NCBI GenBank assembly: GCA_029339195.1
Contig: JAPTJF010000195.1
Span: forward strand, 41,376-105,375
Source: Micractinium sp. NFX-FRZ
Lineage: Eukaryota > Chlorophyta > Trebouxiophyceae > Chlorellales > Chlorellaceae
DNA: 64,000 bases
Reading direction: 5' to 3'
Made by a program: the position numbers and the translations under genes. This document shows, in pieces, positions 16,287-26,707 of the stretch (its first letter is position 1; the number at the start of each line of letters is the position of its first letter). The notes beneath the pieces are model-generated. The model made no database searches and was not told the origin of the DNA. It was given only the letters and a program-made list of their open reading frames with translations.

Positions 16287-18039
16287 TCAGAGCAGCTTCA
16301 GGTGGCCGGTGACTTTGTCGATGGCGCTCTTGGGGGCAGGGCCAACAGCCAGCACGGTGCGGCTGCCGGGCGCCACCTGGGTGCGGCCTGCGGCAGTAGG
16401 CAGGTGCCGGTTGGTGAAGCGAGTGTGGCAGGCAGCACGCAGGGCTGTGCCTAGGCGGTAAGTCGGGGCGGATGCCAGGCGAGCAGGCACGTAGGCTGCG
16501 CACGGGCAGGCTGGCACACAGTGTGGACAGGCAGTGCACGTGAGCAATGCGGGCCGGCACGCAGAATGACAAGCCCTCACAGGCAGCCAGGCAGCAGGCA
16601 TGAACATACAGGCAGCGTAAAGTAGCAAGGCAGGCCGGCATGAGCACACGGACAGGCGTGCAGGTAGGTAGGCAGGCGGGCGGCCCACCCGCGTCCTGCA
16701 CCACAAAGGTGGGAAGCCCCCCGCTGGACGCCTGCGACGCCAGCTGGCGCAGCTCCTGCACACCAGGAAGCGCGGACAGGGGGGATATGACGAGCAAGGG
16801 ACAGGGTGCAGGGCTGAGCAAGCCAGCTGGCGCAAACTTGCACACGTGGCAGCAGGGGGCAGCAGGGGGCTGGCACAAGAGTGGGGTGGCCAGCACGGCG
16901 ACGCAAGAATGAGACGCCGCGCTAGCCAGCCAGGGCCCACCATGGATGAAGAAGCGGCATGGTGAAAGTCGCCAGGCAGCGCACACCAATAAGTGAGGAA
17001 GTGGGGGGCAACCACACAAGCCTGCATGCATGCATACCCAATACACGTCTCACCGCGGTGGATGAGGCCCGCAGGCAGATCTTGGGCTGCCCACACTGCT
17101 CCCAGTGGTGCAGCACTGCGGCCCACCCCTTCTCATGCAGCCGCTCCACAGCGCCCACGGCGGCGTGCGCGCACTGTGCGCCTGCAGAGGGGCGGGACAT
17201 GTGGGGGAGGTGGGTGGGCATGCAAGGAGTGCGTGTGCTGACGCCGCACTGCGGTCTGCAGTAGAAGGCCGTTCGAGAACCAATCCCCTCAACGGCTCCT
17301 CAGCTCACAAGGGACGCTCCTGCCGCTCGGCCCCTTCCCTCCCATCCAGCGTTGCTTAGCCCCGCCACGCCCCCTCCTCACCAATCGACAGCCCAGACCC
17401 GGCCACTCACCACCAGCGCCATCTTTGCCCTCCCGTCGCCCCCTCCCTCTCTCCAAACAAAACCGGCCTCACACCGGCTCCCCACCCCCTCACCAATCTT
17501 GCCCTTGCCCATCTTCAGCTCGTCGTTCACCACCAGCACCATTTTGAGCTCCTCGCTGGGGTGGGCAGCGGCGTGGGCGGGGCGGCGGCGCTGGCCCCGC
17601 GCCGCCGGCGCCTCGTCGCTGTCGTATTCATCATCATCATCATCATGCGCCTGCAGTGCGCACAATGATTGGCACAGATCGCACGCACCCCGTTGTGTTT
17701 ACGAGGTGTGGGGGCGTGTGCAGGGGTGTGATGCTGGCAGCGGTACGGTGCGGCCCGTGATGTGGCTGTGCAGCGGTGCTGGTGAAAGTTGAAATCTCTT
17801 TGTAGAAACATGAAAGTATAGGAGTGTTGGGAAGTTATTTGCTTGAGGCACACCGCCTTTCTGCCCGCCCTGCCGCCCGCCCGCCGCCCGCAAGCGCCTC
17901 ACCGCCCGGTCGGCTGCCCGCCTTGCCAGCGCTGCCTCTCCACTCCCCCATCCGCCCAACGATCGCCCACCTGCTGAGCCCGCGCTCCCAGCCAGCCCAG
18001 AACGACGCCAAGCGCCAAGGCCGCCACCGACTTCAGCAT
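16287..18039 (-). CDS. PTH2: Peptidyl-tRNA hydrolase 2, membrane anchored
   Basis: This enzyme cleaves peptidyl-tRNA released by stalled ribosomes. Exons are 18039-17971, 17650-17494, 17181-17054, 16755-16689 and 16387-16287, about 173 residues. The first exon encodes one hydrophobic segment ([20 protein letters not shown]), matching the N-terminal anchor of animal PTRH2. An acidic low-complexity stretch ([14 protein letters not shown]) follows. The catalytic domain then runs from [18 protein letters not shown] through [10 protein letters not shown] (conserved His), [18 protein letters not shown] and ends in [11 protein letters not shown], the standard Pth2 C terminus. All key residues seem present. 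The start lies only 187 bases from the start of the divergent WD40 gene, so a shared promoter is likely. The location could be mitochondrial outer membrane or ER; the sequence does not decide. Confidence 0.93.
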
Positions 18040-18226
18040 AGCAGCAGCTCCTCGTTCAGCGATTGTATTCGATGCAAGTATTGCTCAATTTCGTGTACTG
18101 AGCAAGGCAAATAGACTGCCGAAAGCTGGGGTTCGGAAATTGAGCCCCTGCGCTCCTGCAACATGGAATGGCGCCCAGGCTCATGCATGGACTGCCGATA
18201 TCGCTCTCTGCAGTGTTGCAATCGCT
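18040..18226. promoter_or_regulatory. Putative bidirectional promoter, PTH2 / WD40 gene
   Basis: Only 187 bases separate the two divergent start codons. If the alternative upstream ATG at 18140 is used for the WD40 gene, the gap is 100 bases. No TATA box is evident. Confidence 0.5.
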
Positions 18227-20739
18227 ATGCACGTCCGCTTTGGCTCGGACGACGAGGAGGGGCTACAGCCGGGCGGCGCGCCGGCGGCCCCCGCCCATGC
18301 CGCCCAACATGCCGCTTTCTCGGCTCAAGCCTTTCAGTGCTTGAGCACGGTGCGCGTGGATTTCGACCAGAAGGACCAGTGCTACGTCTTCGACCTGGCC
18401 CACAGCCCTGGCGCGGGAATCGTCGCCGCCGCGCTCAGCAACCGCCGAATCAAGCTGTTCAACTTCGGGTGAGTGCAGCATGTGTGCTGTGGGGAATGCG
18501 TGCGACCGCCGCCACCTGCCGCCGCCGCCGCCGCTGCCTGTTGCTGCCTGCTGCCCGCCTTCCACTGGCCCTGCTCACCCCAGCACCCCGCCGTCCGGCC
18601 TGCAGGGAGGGCGGCCTGCAATTTGTGGGTGACCTGCTGGGTCACGAGGGCATGCTGCGTGAGCTGCACTTTGGGCTGCCCGACCAGCCGCACCTCCTGC
18701 ACTCGTGCGCCGCCGACGGCAGCGTGCGCGGCTGGGACACGCGCAGCGGGCAGCAGGTGGAGAGGTGAGCAGCAGGGCCGCATGGTCGGTGTCCACCTGC
18801 TGAAGGGCTCCCCACAGCCAGCAGTCGCCTGCCCGCCGCTGTGCAGCATACTTCTGTAGCGCCACCGTCAGCTCTTTCACCTGCCTCTCACCCTTCAAGG
18901 TGTGAATCACCCTGCTTGCTGAGATTTTGACTCATTCTGTGGCCTGCAGCTACACGGTGCCACGGCTGGAGCTGCTGTCCTGCAGCACAAACGGCGCCCT
19001 GGTTGCGGCCGGCGGCGGGGACAAGGTGTTGTTTTGGGACAGACGTACGCAGGTGGGCGCAGCGTGCGGGTCGCTGATGGTGCTGAGTCGGGGGCCTATA
19101 CAGTGAGCAGTTTATAACGGCAGGGTAGTGCAGCGAAGCCAGCACAGCATTTCCACCGGGCCGCAGCTTTGCGCCGCGCTTTGCCCACCATTGCTTGTGT
19201 CCTGCCACGCAGCGTCCTCCGCCCCACCCGCCCTGCTGCTGCGCTACTTCCAGCACATGCAGCCCTCCTAGCCCCTGACCGACCGCCTCCCCGGCCCGTC
19301 GCCCTCCCCCCCTACCGCCTGCAGCGCCCCGTCACTTCTTTTGACGACACACACGCCCAGGAAGTCACCCAGGTGGCCTTCCACCCCACCCACCGCAGCA
19401 TGCTGGTCAGCGGCAGCGAGGACGGCCTCATTGCCGTGTTTGACACAGCGCCGCAGCTAGGTGGGCTTGCGGGCACGTGTGGGGGGAGCAGACGAGGTGT
19501 CGGCGCCCGACCGGTCTCCAGATGTGTGCGGCTGTGCATCTCCCGCGGGTGCTCCTGTGATGCGTACTGCACGCAGGCGGGCCCTGTCCCCGCACCGCCT
19601 GGTTCGCCTGCACGTGCCTGCACGTGCCTAGGACATCTGTTCTCTCATGCTGGCGCGAAGCTGCCCTGCAGCCATCCCCTCCTCCCGCTCCCGCACTGCT
19701 GCACACCGCCATCCCACCGTGTTGCTCTGCCCTGCCCTGCCCGCAGACGAGGACGAGGGGTTCAAGGCCGCCCTGAACATCGACACATCGGTTGCCAAGC
19801 TGGGCTTTTTTGGGCAGGCTGGCGAGAAGCTGTGGGCCACCAGCGGCGTGGAGAGCTTCCACCTCTGGGAGTGGGCGGACGCATGCAACGACAATGCAGC
19901 GGGTGCGTGGGGGGGACAGTAGAAGGGCAGGCCTGCTGGGGTGCTGCAGGCTACAGGCGGCAGGCTTCAGGCTTTCAAACCTGGGGCGCTTGCACAGCAT
20001 GGGGCTGGGGCGCTTGCAGTGGTGCTGACGCTGCGTGTCTGGCTCAAACTCCTCATGCTGCCTGCCGCGCGCCCCCTAGCTTGTATATCCACTCATTCGG
20101 CTTGCCACCTTGCCCGCCACGTCCCTGCCTGCAGGCGGCAACGGCCCGCTAGGCGAGGCACTGAACGCGCGTGAGCAGCTCACGGCAGCCGCCGCGTCGT
20201 GTGCGGTGGGCCAGGCTCTGGCCCCTGGGCTGGACTACTTGATAGGCTGTGAGTACAGCGCTGCAGCCAACCAGCTGTGGCTGCTGGCGGGCAACAATGA
20301 GGGGGCTGTGGGCTTCTTCCCTGTTGTGGAGCCGCCACCTCAGCAGGCGCCGCAAGAGCAATTCATGGATCCTGTGGGGCCCGGCGGTGGCGGCATGCAG
20401 CCGCCGCCCCAGCAGCAGCAGCAGCAGCCGGTGCAGCCGATGTTGGCGGCGCCGCAGGCGGTGCTGCCCGGCGGCGGCACCGCGCACAGCGACGTTGTGC
20501 GCTCGGTGCTGTGGCCCGGGGCTGCAGCCAACCTGTGCCTGACGGGGGGCGAGGACTCCAAGGTGTGCGTGTGGAGCCTCCAGAGTGCGGCAGCAGCAGC
20601 AGGACCAGCAGCAGCGGCACAGCAGCAGCGGCCTAGCGGCAGCAGCGGGCGAGAGGGGGGTGCCATGCGCAAGCACCAGCAGCAGCAGCAGCAGCAGCAG
20701 CCGCAGCAGCAGCGGCAGCGGCGAGGCACGCCGTACTGA
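18227..20739 (+). CDS. WDR89: WD40 protein, WDR89/GTS1-like
   Basis: Exons are 18227-18468, 18606-18764, 18950-19052, 19325-19460, 19747-19902 and 20135-20739, about 466 residues. WD40 blades are clear: SNRRIKLFNFG, SCAADGSVRGWDTRSG, AGGGDKVLFWDRR, SGSEDGLIAVFDT, ATSGVESFHLWEW and TGGEDSKVCVWSLQ. The phrase NIDTSVAKLGFFG before the Trp-rich blade and the order of blades recall WDR89 and plant GTS1, which link to ribosome biogenesis and growth; that assignment is by family memory. The last exon has poly-Gln and Gly/Gln runs between and after the final blades (about residues 345-375 and 440-460). An in-frame ATG at 18140 would add 29 residues; I prefer 18227 because the added residues are not WD40-like. 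TGTAA lies 40 bases after the stop. Confidence 0.82.
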
Positions 20740-20779
20740 GAGGCGCAGGCCAGTGCATTGCAATGGTCTGGGCACACCA

Positions 20780-20784
20780 TGTAA
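20780..20784 (+). terminator. TGTAA poly(A)-like signal
   Basis: TGTAA, 40 bases downstream of the WDR89-like stop codon. Confidence 0.6.
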
Positions 20785-21030
20785 CATACTTTGGCACGTG
20801 GCTGACTGGGTGGCTTCTGGCCGGGGTCGGCATCAGATAGGCAGTGGAGGATCTGGCGCCCCCGCCGGCTCAGCGCTGTCGCATCGCCCAGCTGGCGGCG
20901 CGCCACCCCCTTGTCCAGCAAACCACCACCCCTGCACCATTACTTTGCTGTCACCATCGCTGTGATCGCCCCTGACAGTCTCCCAGTGGCGTATCCAGCT
21001 CCGAAACCCGAAGCTTCGCCCATTCTCCAC

Positions 21031-23751
21031 ATGCAGACCGCCGTGCGTGCGCCCTTCTGTGCCGCGCCCTCTCGGGTGCTGGCCAGCCGCCAATGCGCGT
21101 CCCCCGCAGCCTTCCACCGGGCGGCGGTGGTGCCTCGTCGGCGCGCTTCTAGACTGTGCCGGGCCGCCGCAGAGGGCGAGCCTATGCCTGAGAAGGAGAC
21201 CACCTTTGCTCTGGTGCGACATGCGGGCCTTCCGGTAGTGCCTGCTTGGGGACTGGGTGGTGGGTGGCGCCGCTGGCGGCGGCAGCGGTGGCGGCTGTAG
21301 GCTCCAGCCTTTACTACCAACGCGCTGCTGCCTGGTACCTGCCTGCCAGACCACCCCATGCCCTTGTATGAGGCTGCAAGCCGTTTTGTGTGGTGTCGCA
21401 GCACCAGCGGCTGGGTCGGCCGATTGCCAGCCGCCACGTCGGTGGGCCCACGCCTCGGTGCCACCGCTGCCTGCATTCCTACCCACCCCCTGACATTCTC
21501 ACCGCACCACCGCCCGCCTCCCTGTTTGCTCCCCATGCAGGCCCCCTCCAAGCCCAAGTCCCCCACCGGCGAGATGGCGGCCTACTACCTGCAGATGTGA
21601 GCGGGACACGCTGCATGCACCTTGTTCGCCCCTGCCTGCCCGCCTGCCTGCCGTCCTCCAACAGACAGATCCGCTTCGTCATCAGGCGCACCTCTTGACC
21701 CGCCAATTGGCTTTGCCCATGTGCCGCGCTGCACGCAGCCCCGCCTGTTCTGTGCTGCGATGGGCCCCCAGGCCTTCAAGCCTCAAACCTCTTTCCACCC
21801 GTGTGCTGCTGACATCACCCCCCTGCTGCTGTTGTGCTCGCGCCAGATGCAGGCAGCCTCGCTAGGTGGCTACCTGCTTTCCTTGCATGCCAACCATTCA
21901 TTGACATGGTGATTGACAGTGGTTGATTTCGCTGCGAAATGCTCCTTCCCCCGCCTGCAGGCAGCCTCACCTGTTCCGCGAGGCGGTGGCCACCTCCTTC
22001 CAGCGCATCGTCGACGCGCGCGCCCAGGAGGCCAGCCAGGAGCAGGCTGCGCAGGACGCCGCCGCCGCTGCGGACCAGGGGAAGCAGGGCAGCGGGGAGG
22101 CTGAGCTGGTGCTGTACCGGCGCATGGCCGAGGTGAAGCGCATGGAGCAGATGGCGGCGATTGAGGACCTCATGTATGTGTGCATACTGGAGAAGTTCCA
22201 GGTGGGGCAGCCTGCCTCAGCCAGGACAAGTGTGAGGAACAGCATGCAGTGTGTGGGTGTGTGTTGGTGTGCTGTGTTTTGTTTGTGGGGATGGCGCGGG
22301 GCGTTTGTTTGTTCATGCGGGGCTGGCTCTGAGGGTCCACGGGAGGGCCTGCAGGGGTGCGGCAAAGGGCGGATGGGTGCAGTGCGCAGGCGAGGTGCGG
22401 GTGCAGTGCGCTGCAATGTGATGTCATGTGCGGCGGCAGGGGGTGTAGGGTGTGACCAACGTCGCGTGGCTCATGCCGGCGCCGCGCTGCATGCCATGGC
22501 AGCCCGCATTGCCCTGCTCTGCCTCAGCCCGTTTGCCCCTCATGCTCTCCACCTGGCATGACGTTGGCGGGCAACATGCTGCGCTGCCCCGTGTTGAGCC
22601 GATCATAGTGTGTGCCCCGGCTGCCGCCCTCCCTTCTCTCACAGCGCCTCTCTCACCCCCCCCACCCCCCCCACCCACATTTGTTCCCCTGCCCCCGCCC
22701 CGCCCCCCGCAGGAGATTGGCGTGGACATGCTGCCGCGGGTGGAGCCGATTGAGGAGAGCGCGGCCACGCTGCGCGCGCTGACCGAGGGTGTGCACAGCC
22801 GCGAGGCAATCGACATGGTGAAGGAACATGTGCTGGCGGTGCTGGGTCCCGCCTCCATGGCCTTTAGCAACACGCAGATCAAGATGAGCAAGCTGCAGGC
22901 GGCCCAGGTGTATGCCGCCTCCATCATGTTTGGCTACTTCCTGAGGCGCGTGGACAAGCGCTTCCAGCTGGCCAGCCAGGTGAGGCCGGCCCCCTCCCAT
23001 GGACTTGCCTCTCTGTTTGTGTTGAGTGGAGGAGGTTATGATGGGTGTAGGGGCGAGACGGGTGGACTGGACCAGCGGTTGTAGGGCGCGTTGGCTGGCG
23101 CCGGATGGGGGCGGTGTGGTTGGCACGGCAATGGGCGGGCAAGGGGGGCCAGGGTGCAGGCCTGGCACGGGCAGCAGCATTCGGTGGCATCGCTTTGCCG
23201 CCGCCAGCGCCACACGCATTTGTCAAACAAGAGCAGGCTGCCATCTGCTATTCCTGAACATGCTCCCGCCCCCTCCCCCACCTTGCCCCTCCTCCTGCAG
23301 CTGGGCATGCTGCCTGCCAGCCGGGAGGACGCGGTGGCGCGCCTGGAGCGCCTCTTCTCGCAGGTGGGTGGGTGGGCGCTTCTTTTTGTTGGGGGGCACT
23401 CATGGGGTGGGAGGGCACGCATGGGGTGGGAACTCGTGGTGCGGCCGGGCTGGCGCAGGCCTGGATGCGGCTGCCAGCTGCGCCCAGCTGTGTCTGGCAC
23501 CCTGCCGGGCACGCTTGCCCGCCCTCCCCGCCCCACCACGCTCCCAGCCTGCGTGCCTGTGCTGCTGCCATGCCCCAGCCATCCGTGACCTCTCCCCCAC
23601 TGCAATCACCCGCTCCCCTGCACCACCCTCGTTCAACCGCTACCCTGCCTCTGCAGGCCGACGCCGTTGAGGCCACCTCGGACCCCGACACCGCGCAGCC
23701 GTTGGAGCCCTCCGACCCCGACCGCCCCTCTTCCTCCGCTGCCGCCAGCAC

Positions 23752-23783
<32 letters not shown>

Positions 23784-24955
23784 CCGCCAGCAGCCAGGCG
23801 GAGCAGCAGGCGGCGGCGGGCCCCGGCGGGCTGGTCAAGCGCCAGAAGAGCGCGCTGCGGCGTTATGTCGAATCGTTTGACCAGGAGACGATGATGGAGA
23901 CGGCGCGGTGAGGGAGGGGGGCTGCAGCAGCGGCGCTTGGTTAGTTTATTGTATTTATTAGGCCCAGAGCGGGTGGGCGGCTTGGTGGGGGTGGCAGGGC
24001 GGAGCAGGGAGAGGGCCGGTTGGGCTGTATGTCCAACGGGGGCGGCGTTGTTGTGTGCGGTGGGCTGCTGCTGGCGGGCTGCTGCCGGCATGCGGCAAGG
24101 ATGGGCCTACGTGCTTTTCATTGCACCCTGCTGCACACAAGCTGTTGTGTGCAGATGCCCCACACCACGAGCTGCGCCCACCCACCCAGTCCTGCTCACC
24201 ATGAGCCCGCCTCCGCCTCCGCCCCACCCCGCCCCCCCCGCCCCGCAGGCTGGTGACTGTGGAGAGCGCGCAGCTGACGGAGCGGCAGACGCAGGCCCTG
24301 TTTGGCGACATCAAGGCGCTGCAGCGCAACATGCAGGAGGCGGTGGGGCAGGACGCCAGCAGCATGGTGAGGGGCAGGCGGGGGGTCGGTGGGGGGGGAG
24401 GGGCTGGTTCGGGGTGGGGGAGGGTAGAGGCGTTGGCACGAGACGCCAGCAGCCTGGTGAGGCGTTGCGTGGGTGCTGGAGTTTGCATGAAGGTGTGTAG
24501 GGGCGAGGGTTCGTACGCTCAGGCGGCACATTACGTGGGCGTGCAGTGCAAGGAGTGTCCTGGGGCAGGCATGAGGATGAGGTCACGTCCCCTACTCTAC
24601 CCCGCTTGGCTGCCACCCTGCTGCTTCTCCTGCCACTGCTCTGCCCGCTTTGGCCTTGCCGGGCGTTCAGCTGCTCAACCACCCCCCTCCTGCCGTTCCC
24701 TTTCTTCACTTTTCTTTCGACCCACACCCATGATTATGTCCAACTTGGCAGGAGGAGATAATGGCGCGGGTGCAGCAGGCGGTGGCGGATGGCCGCGTGG
24801 AGAGCATTGTGATGACGGTGGGCACGCAGCGGCGGGCGGTGCTGGAGGCTGTCGCCTACGGCTGCTTCCTGCGTGACGTGGAGAGCTGGGTGGACAGCGA
24901 GTATGAGCAGCTGCTGACGCCAGTGGGGGCGGCCGCCGGTGCCGGCGAGGCGTGA
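21031..24955 (+). CDS. DUF760 / UV-B-induced-like plastid protein
   Basis: Exons are 21031-21213, 21541-21596, 21961-22201, 22713-22979, 23301-23363, 23657-23907, 24249-24366 and 24752-24955, about 460 residues. The N terminus (MQTAVRAPFCAAPSR..., Arg/Ala/Ser rich, no acidic residues for ~45 residues) looks like a chloroplast transit peptide. Family signatures are SPTGEMAAYYLQM, HLFREAVATSFQRIV, AELVLYRRMAEVKRMEQMAA with IEDLMYVCILEKFQ, and a second half with MVKEHVLAVLG, SKLQAAQVYAASIMFGYFLRRVDKRF, then RQKSALRRYVESFDQETM and VLEAVAYGCFLRDVESWVD. This matches plant UV-B-induced protein At3g17800 (DUF760), whose biochemical role is not established. A Ser/Thr/Ala run interrupts the domain around residues 290-325. 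Confidence 0.85.
22572..22610 (+). repeat. Intronic decayed copy of the following exon start
   Basis: ACATGCTGC...GTTGAGCCGAT resembles ACATGCTGCCGCGGGTGGAGCCGAT at 22726-22751, inside the next DUF760 exon. It lies upstream in the intron. Confidence 0.55.
24435..24464 (+). repeat. Intronic decayed copy of exon end plus donor
   Basis: GACGCCAGCAGCCTGGTGAGG repeats GACGCCAGCAGCATGGTGAGG, the end of the exon at 24249-24366 with its donor, about 90 bases downstream. Confidence 0.8.
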
Positions 24956-25615
24956 GGGCGCTGGCATGCGCCGGCCTGGCGCAGTCGGGCACCCTGCGCC
25001 AGCTGGTGCGCCACACCTGGCTGCTGCTCACTTCAGCTGGTAAACCCTGGCCAAAATTGTCTGTACTGTCGATTGATGCGTCATCATGCCGTTCCCCGCC
25101 CCTTCCCTCCCCCTTCTCCCACCTGTCGCCATTTCATTCTCTTGCCTGCCCCTTGCACAGGCACCCTCTCCCACCTGTGATTGCCGGCTTTTACGCAACA
25201 ACAATGCACCCCTCCCTGTGCCACTATCCACAACCTGTAGCTGGCTATCTCGGTGCACCTGCCATCCAGCAAGTTGCAGGCCATCAGTGGGGCAAGGCAG
25301 GATACGGAATCAAGGAGGGGAAGTAGGAGGCACTGGTGGGGCCGTGTCCACTGCGGCGGCATACCCCACCTGCCATATCCAGCTTTCCTGTACTGGTGCC
25401 CTATCGCACGTGGCTGCTGCTCCACTGGGCAGCCAGCCCTCTGCTGGACATGCGTGGCTCATGATTTGCTGGTTATAATTGTTCTAACATGCAGCGTAAA
25501 GCAGCCAGCAGATGGCGAGAGCTGAGCGTCAGAGGAAGGAAGCGACAGAGGCAGGGTGCAGGAGAGAGAGCAGGCAGGAGGAATCAAGGGAGCGGGTTGG
25601 ATGAGAGGTGCAGCG
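24956..25615. other. Convergent intergenic region
   Basis: Between DUF760 (+) and the small minus-strand ORF. I see no gene and no clear repeat. Confidence 0.5.
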
Positions 25616-25786
25616 CTACCAGCGGCTGGGAGGCTCAGTGAAGGCGTGCAGGCCGCTGCTTGGCCGCCGCTTTGCCGCCTGCTGCGCCCTGATGGTCCAG
25701 AAAGCTGCCAGCAGCATGCCCACAAATGCGCACACCACGAGGGCGCCGGTGGCGTGCAGGTGCAGCACGTCGAATAGCTGCGACAT
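25616..25786 (-). CDS. Possible 56-residue single-TM protein
   Basis: This is not recognised. The unspliced frame starts MSQLFDVLHLHATGALVV and continues into one strong hydrophobic helix (about residues 13-34, VVCAFVGMLLAAFWTI), then a basic stretch QQAAKRRPS and an end EPPSRW. Third-codon positions are almost all G or C, as in the true genes here. It may be complete or may be the last exon of a gene that reaches to about 26250. Small respiratory or ER subunits look like this, but no family motif is visible. Confidence 0.4.
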   Translation of the reverse strand: MSQLFDVLHLHATGALVVCAFVGMLLAAFWTIRAQQAAKRRPSSGLHAFTEPPSRW

Positions 25787-26707
25787 GTTTCGGGCTGCCC
25801 GGCTGGGTGGGTGGGTACCTGCTGCAATGAGGTGTGGGCACAAGATTTGGCGGTCAGGGGAAGCCGCAGGTGAGTACCATATCGTCTCTGACCTTTGCTC
25901 GAGGTGAAGCGGCGGCGGAGGGCAGAGGTGCCGGCCAGGTGCAGCGGCGGCGGCGGCGGTGGGGCCAGCCAGCAGCGGCGTGCGTGCGCGCTGCACGTGA
26001 GCTTGGTAGAGTTGCTGGCCATATTTCAGCTTTAACGGTGGCAGAAAGCTTACCAGGGGTGATGGCGAATCTCGGGCCGTGTCGGGCTTGGCGCTTGCGG
26101 GGTTGTGAGCGCCGTTTAAGATCTGAAAACGCACACTTGAATACGCGTGAGAACGGGCGATTTGGGTTGTTAAGCAAGGCGGCGCATCGCTGTTGCCGCC
26201 ACCGCCGCCGCTCTGCACGCTTGCCGTTCTGCATGCTCATGAGCATGATCACCGGCCCGTGTCAGCATAGTGTGCTGCCCGGCAGTTTTTCCCGTCATCC
26301 TGCTTGAATTATCTCGGTTTCTTGAGCCAGCAAAGGGCTGGTACGGGGGAAAGAACCGCAACGCTCGGGTCGAGGCTCACCATTTGCGCCTTGCCGGTAT
26401 CTGCTGCTGCCCATGCCGAAACTCGGCACACTTCTACCGTGCCATCTTTCAAAGAATGCTACATGCAGTGGCATGGTGTGCACATGTGTGAGATTCGCAA
26501 TCTAAGGGTCCGTTTTACATATGACATGATACGTTGGGAGGGTGAACCAGCTACAGATGATAACGGGAACAGGAGAGGGGCTGCCTGGATACCATAGCAC
26601 ATACTCAGCGTGCCACACCTGCTGCTCACCACCCAGCCACGTGCACCGTGCCGCTAGCTCTGGAAGGCCCTAGCCCGCTTGCACCGACAAGTGCTGCTTG
26701 TCCATCT
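25787..26707. other. Intergenic region upstream of small ORF and downstream of ALIX gene
   Basis: It contains the probable 3' UTR of the ALIX gene with TGTAA on the minus strand at 26515-26519, and any promoter of the small ORF. Frames at 25834-26307 and 25854-26252 are open but low in similarity to anything I know. Confidence 0.45.
26515..26519 (-). terminator. TGTAA poly(A)-like signal
   Basis: TGTAA on the minus strand, 189 bases downstream of the ALIX-type stop codon. Confidence 0.5.

Noticed and set aside
18140..18226. Upstream in-frame ATG for the WDR89-like protein
   Set aside because: The extra 29 residues are not WD40-like and would leave only 100 bases of shared promoter; kept as an alternative.
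20678..20720. CAG repeats as a possible repeat array or CRISPR-like element
   Set aside because: They are in-frame poly-Gln codons in the WDR89-like last exon.
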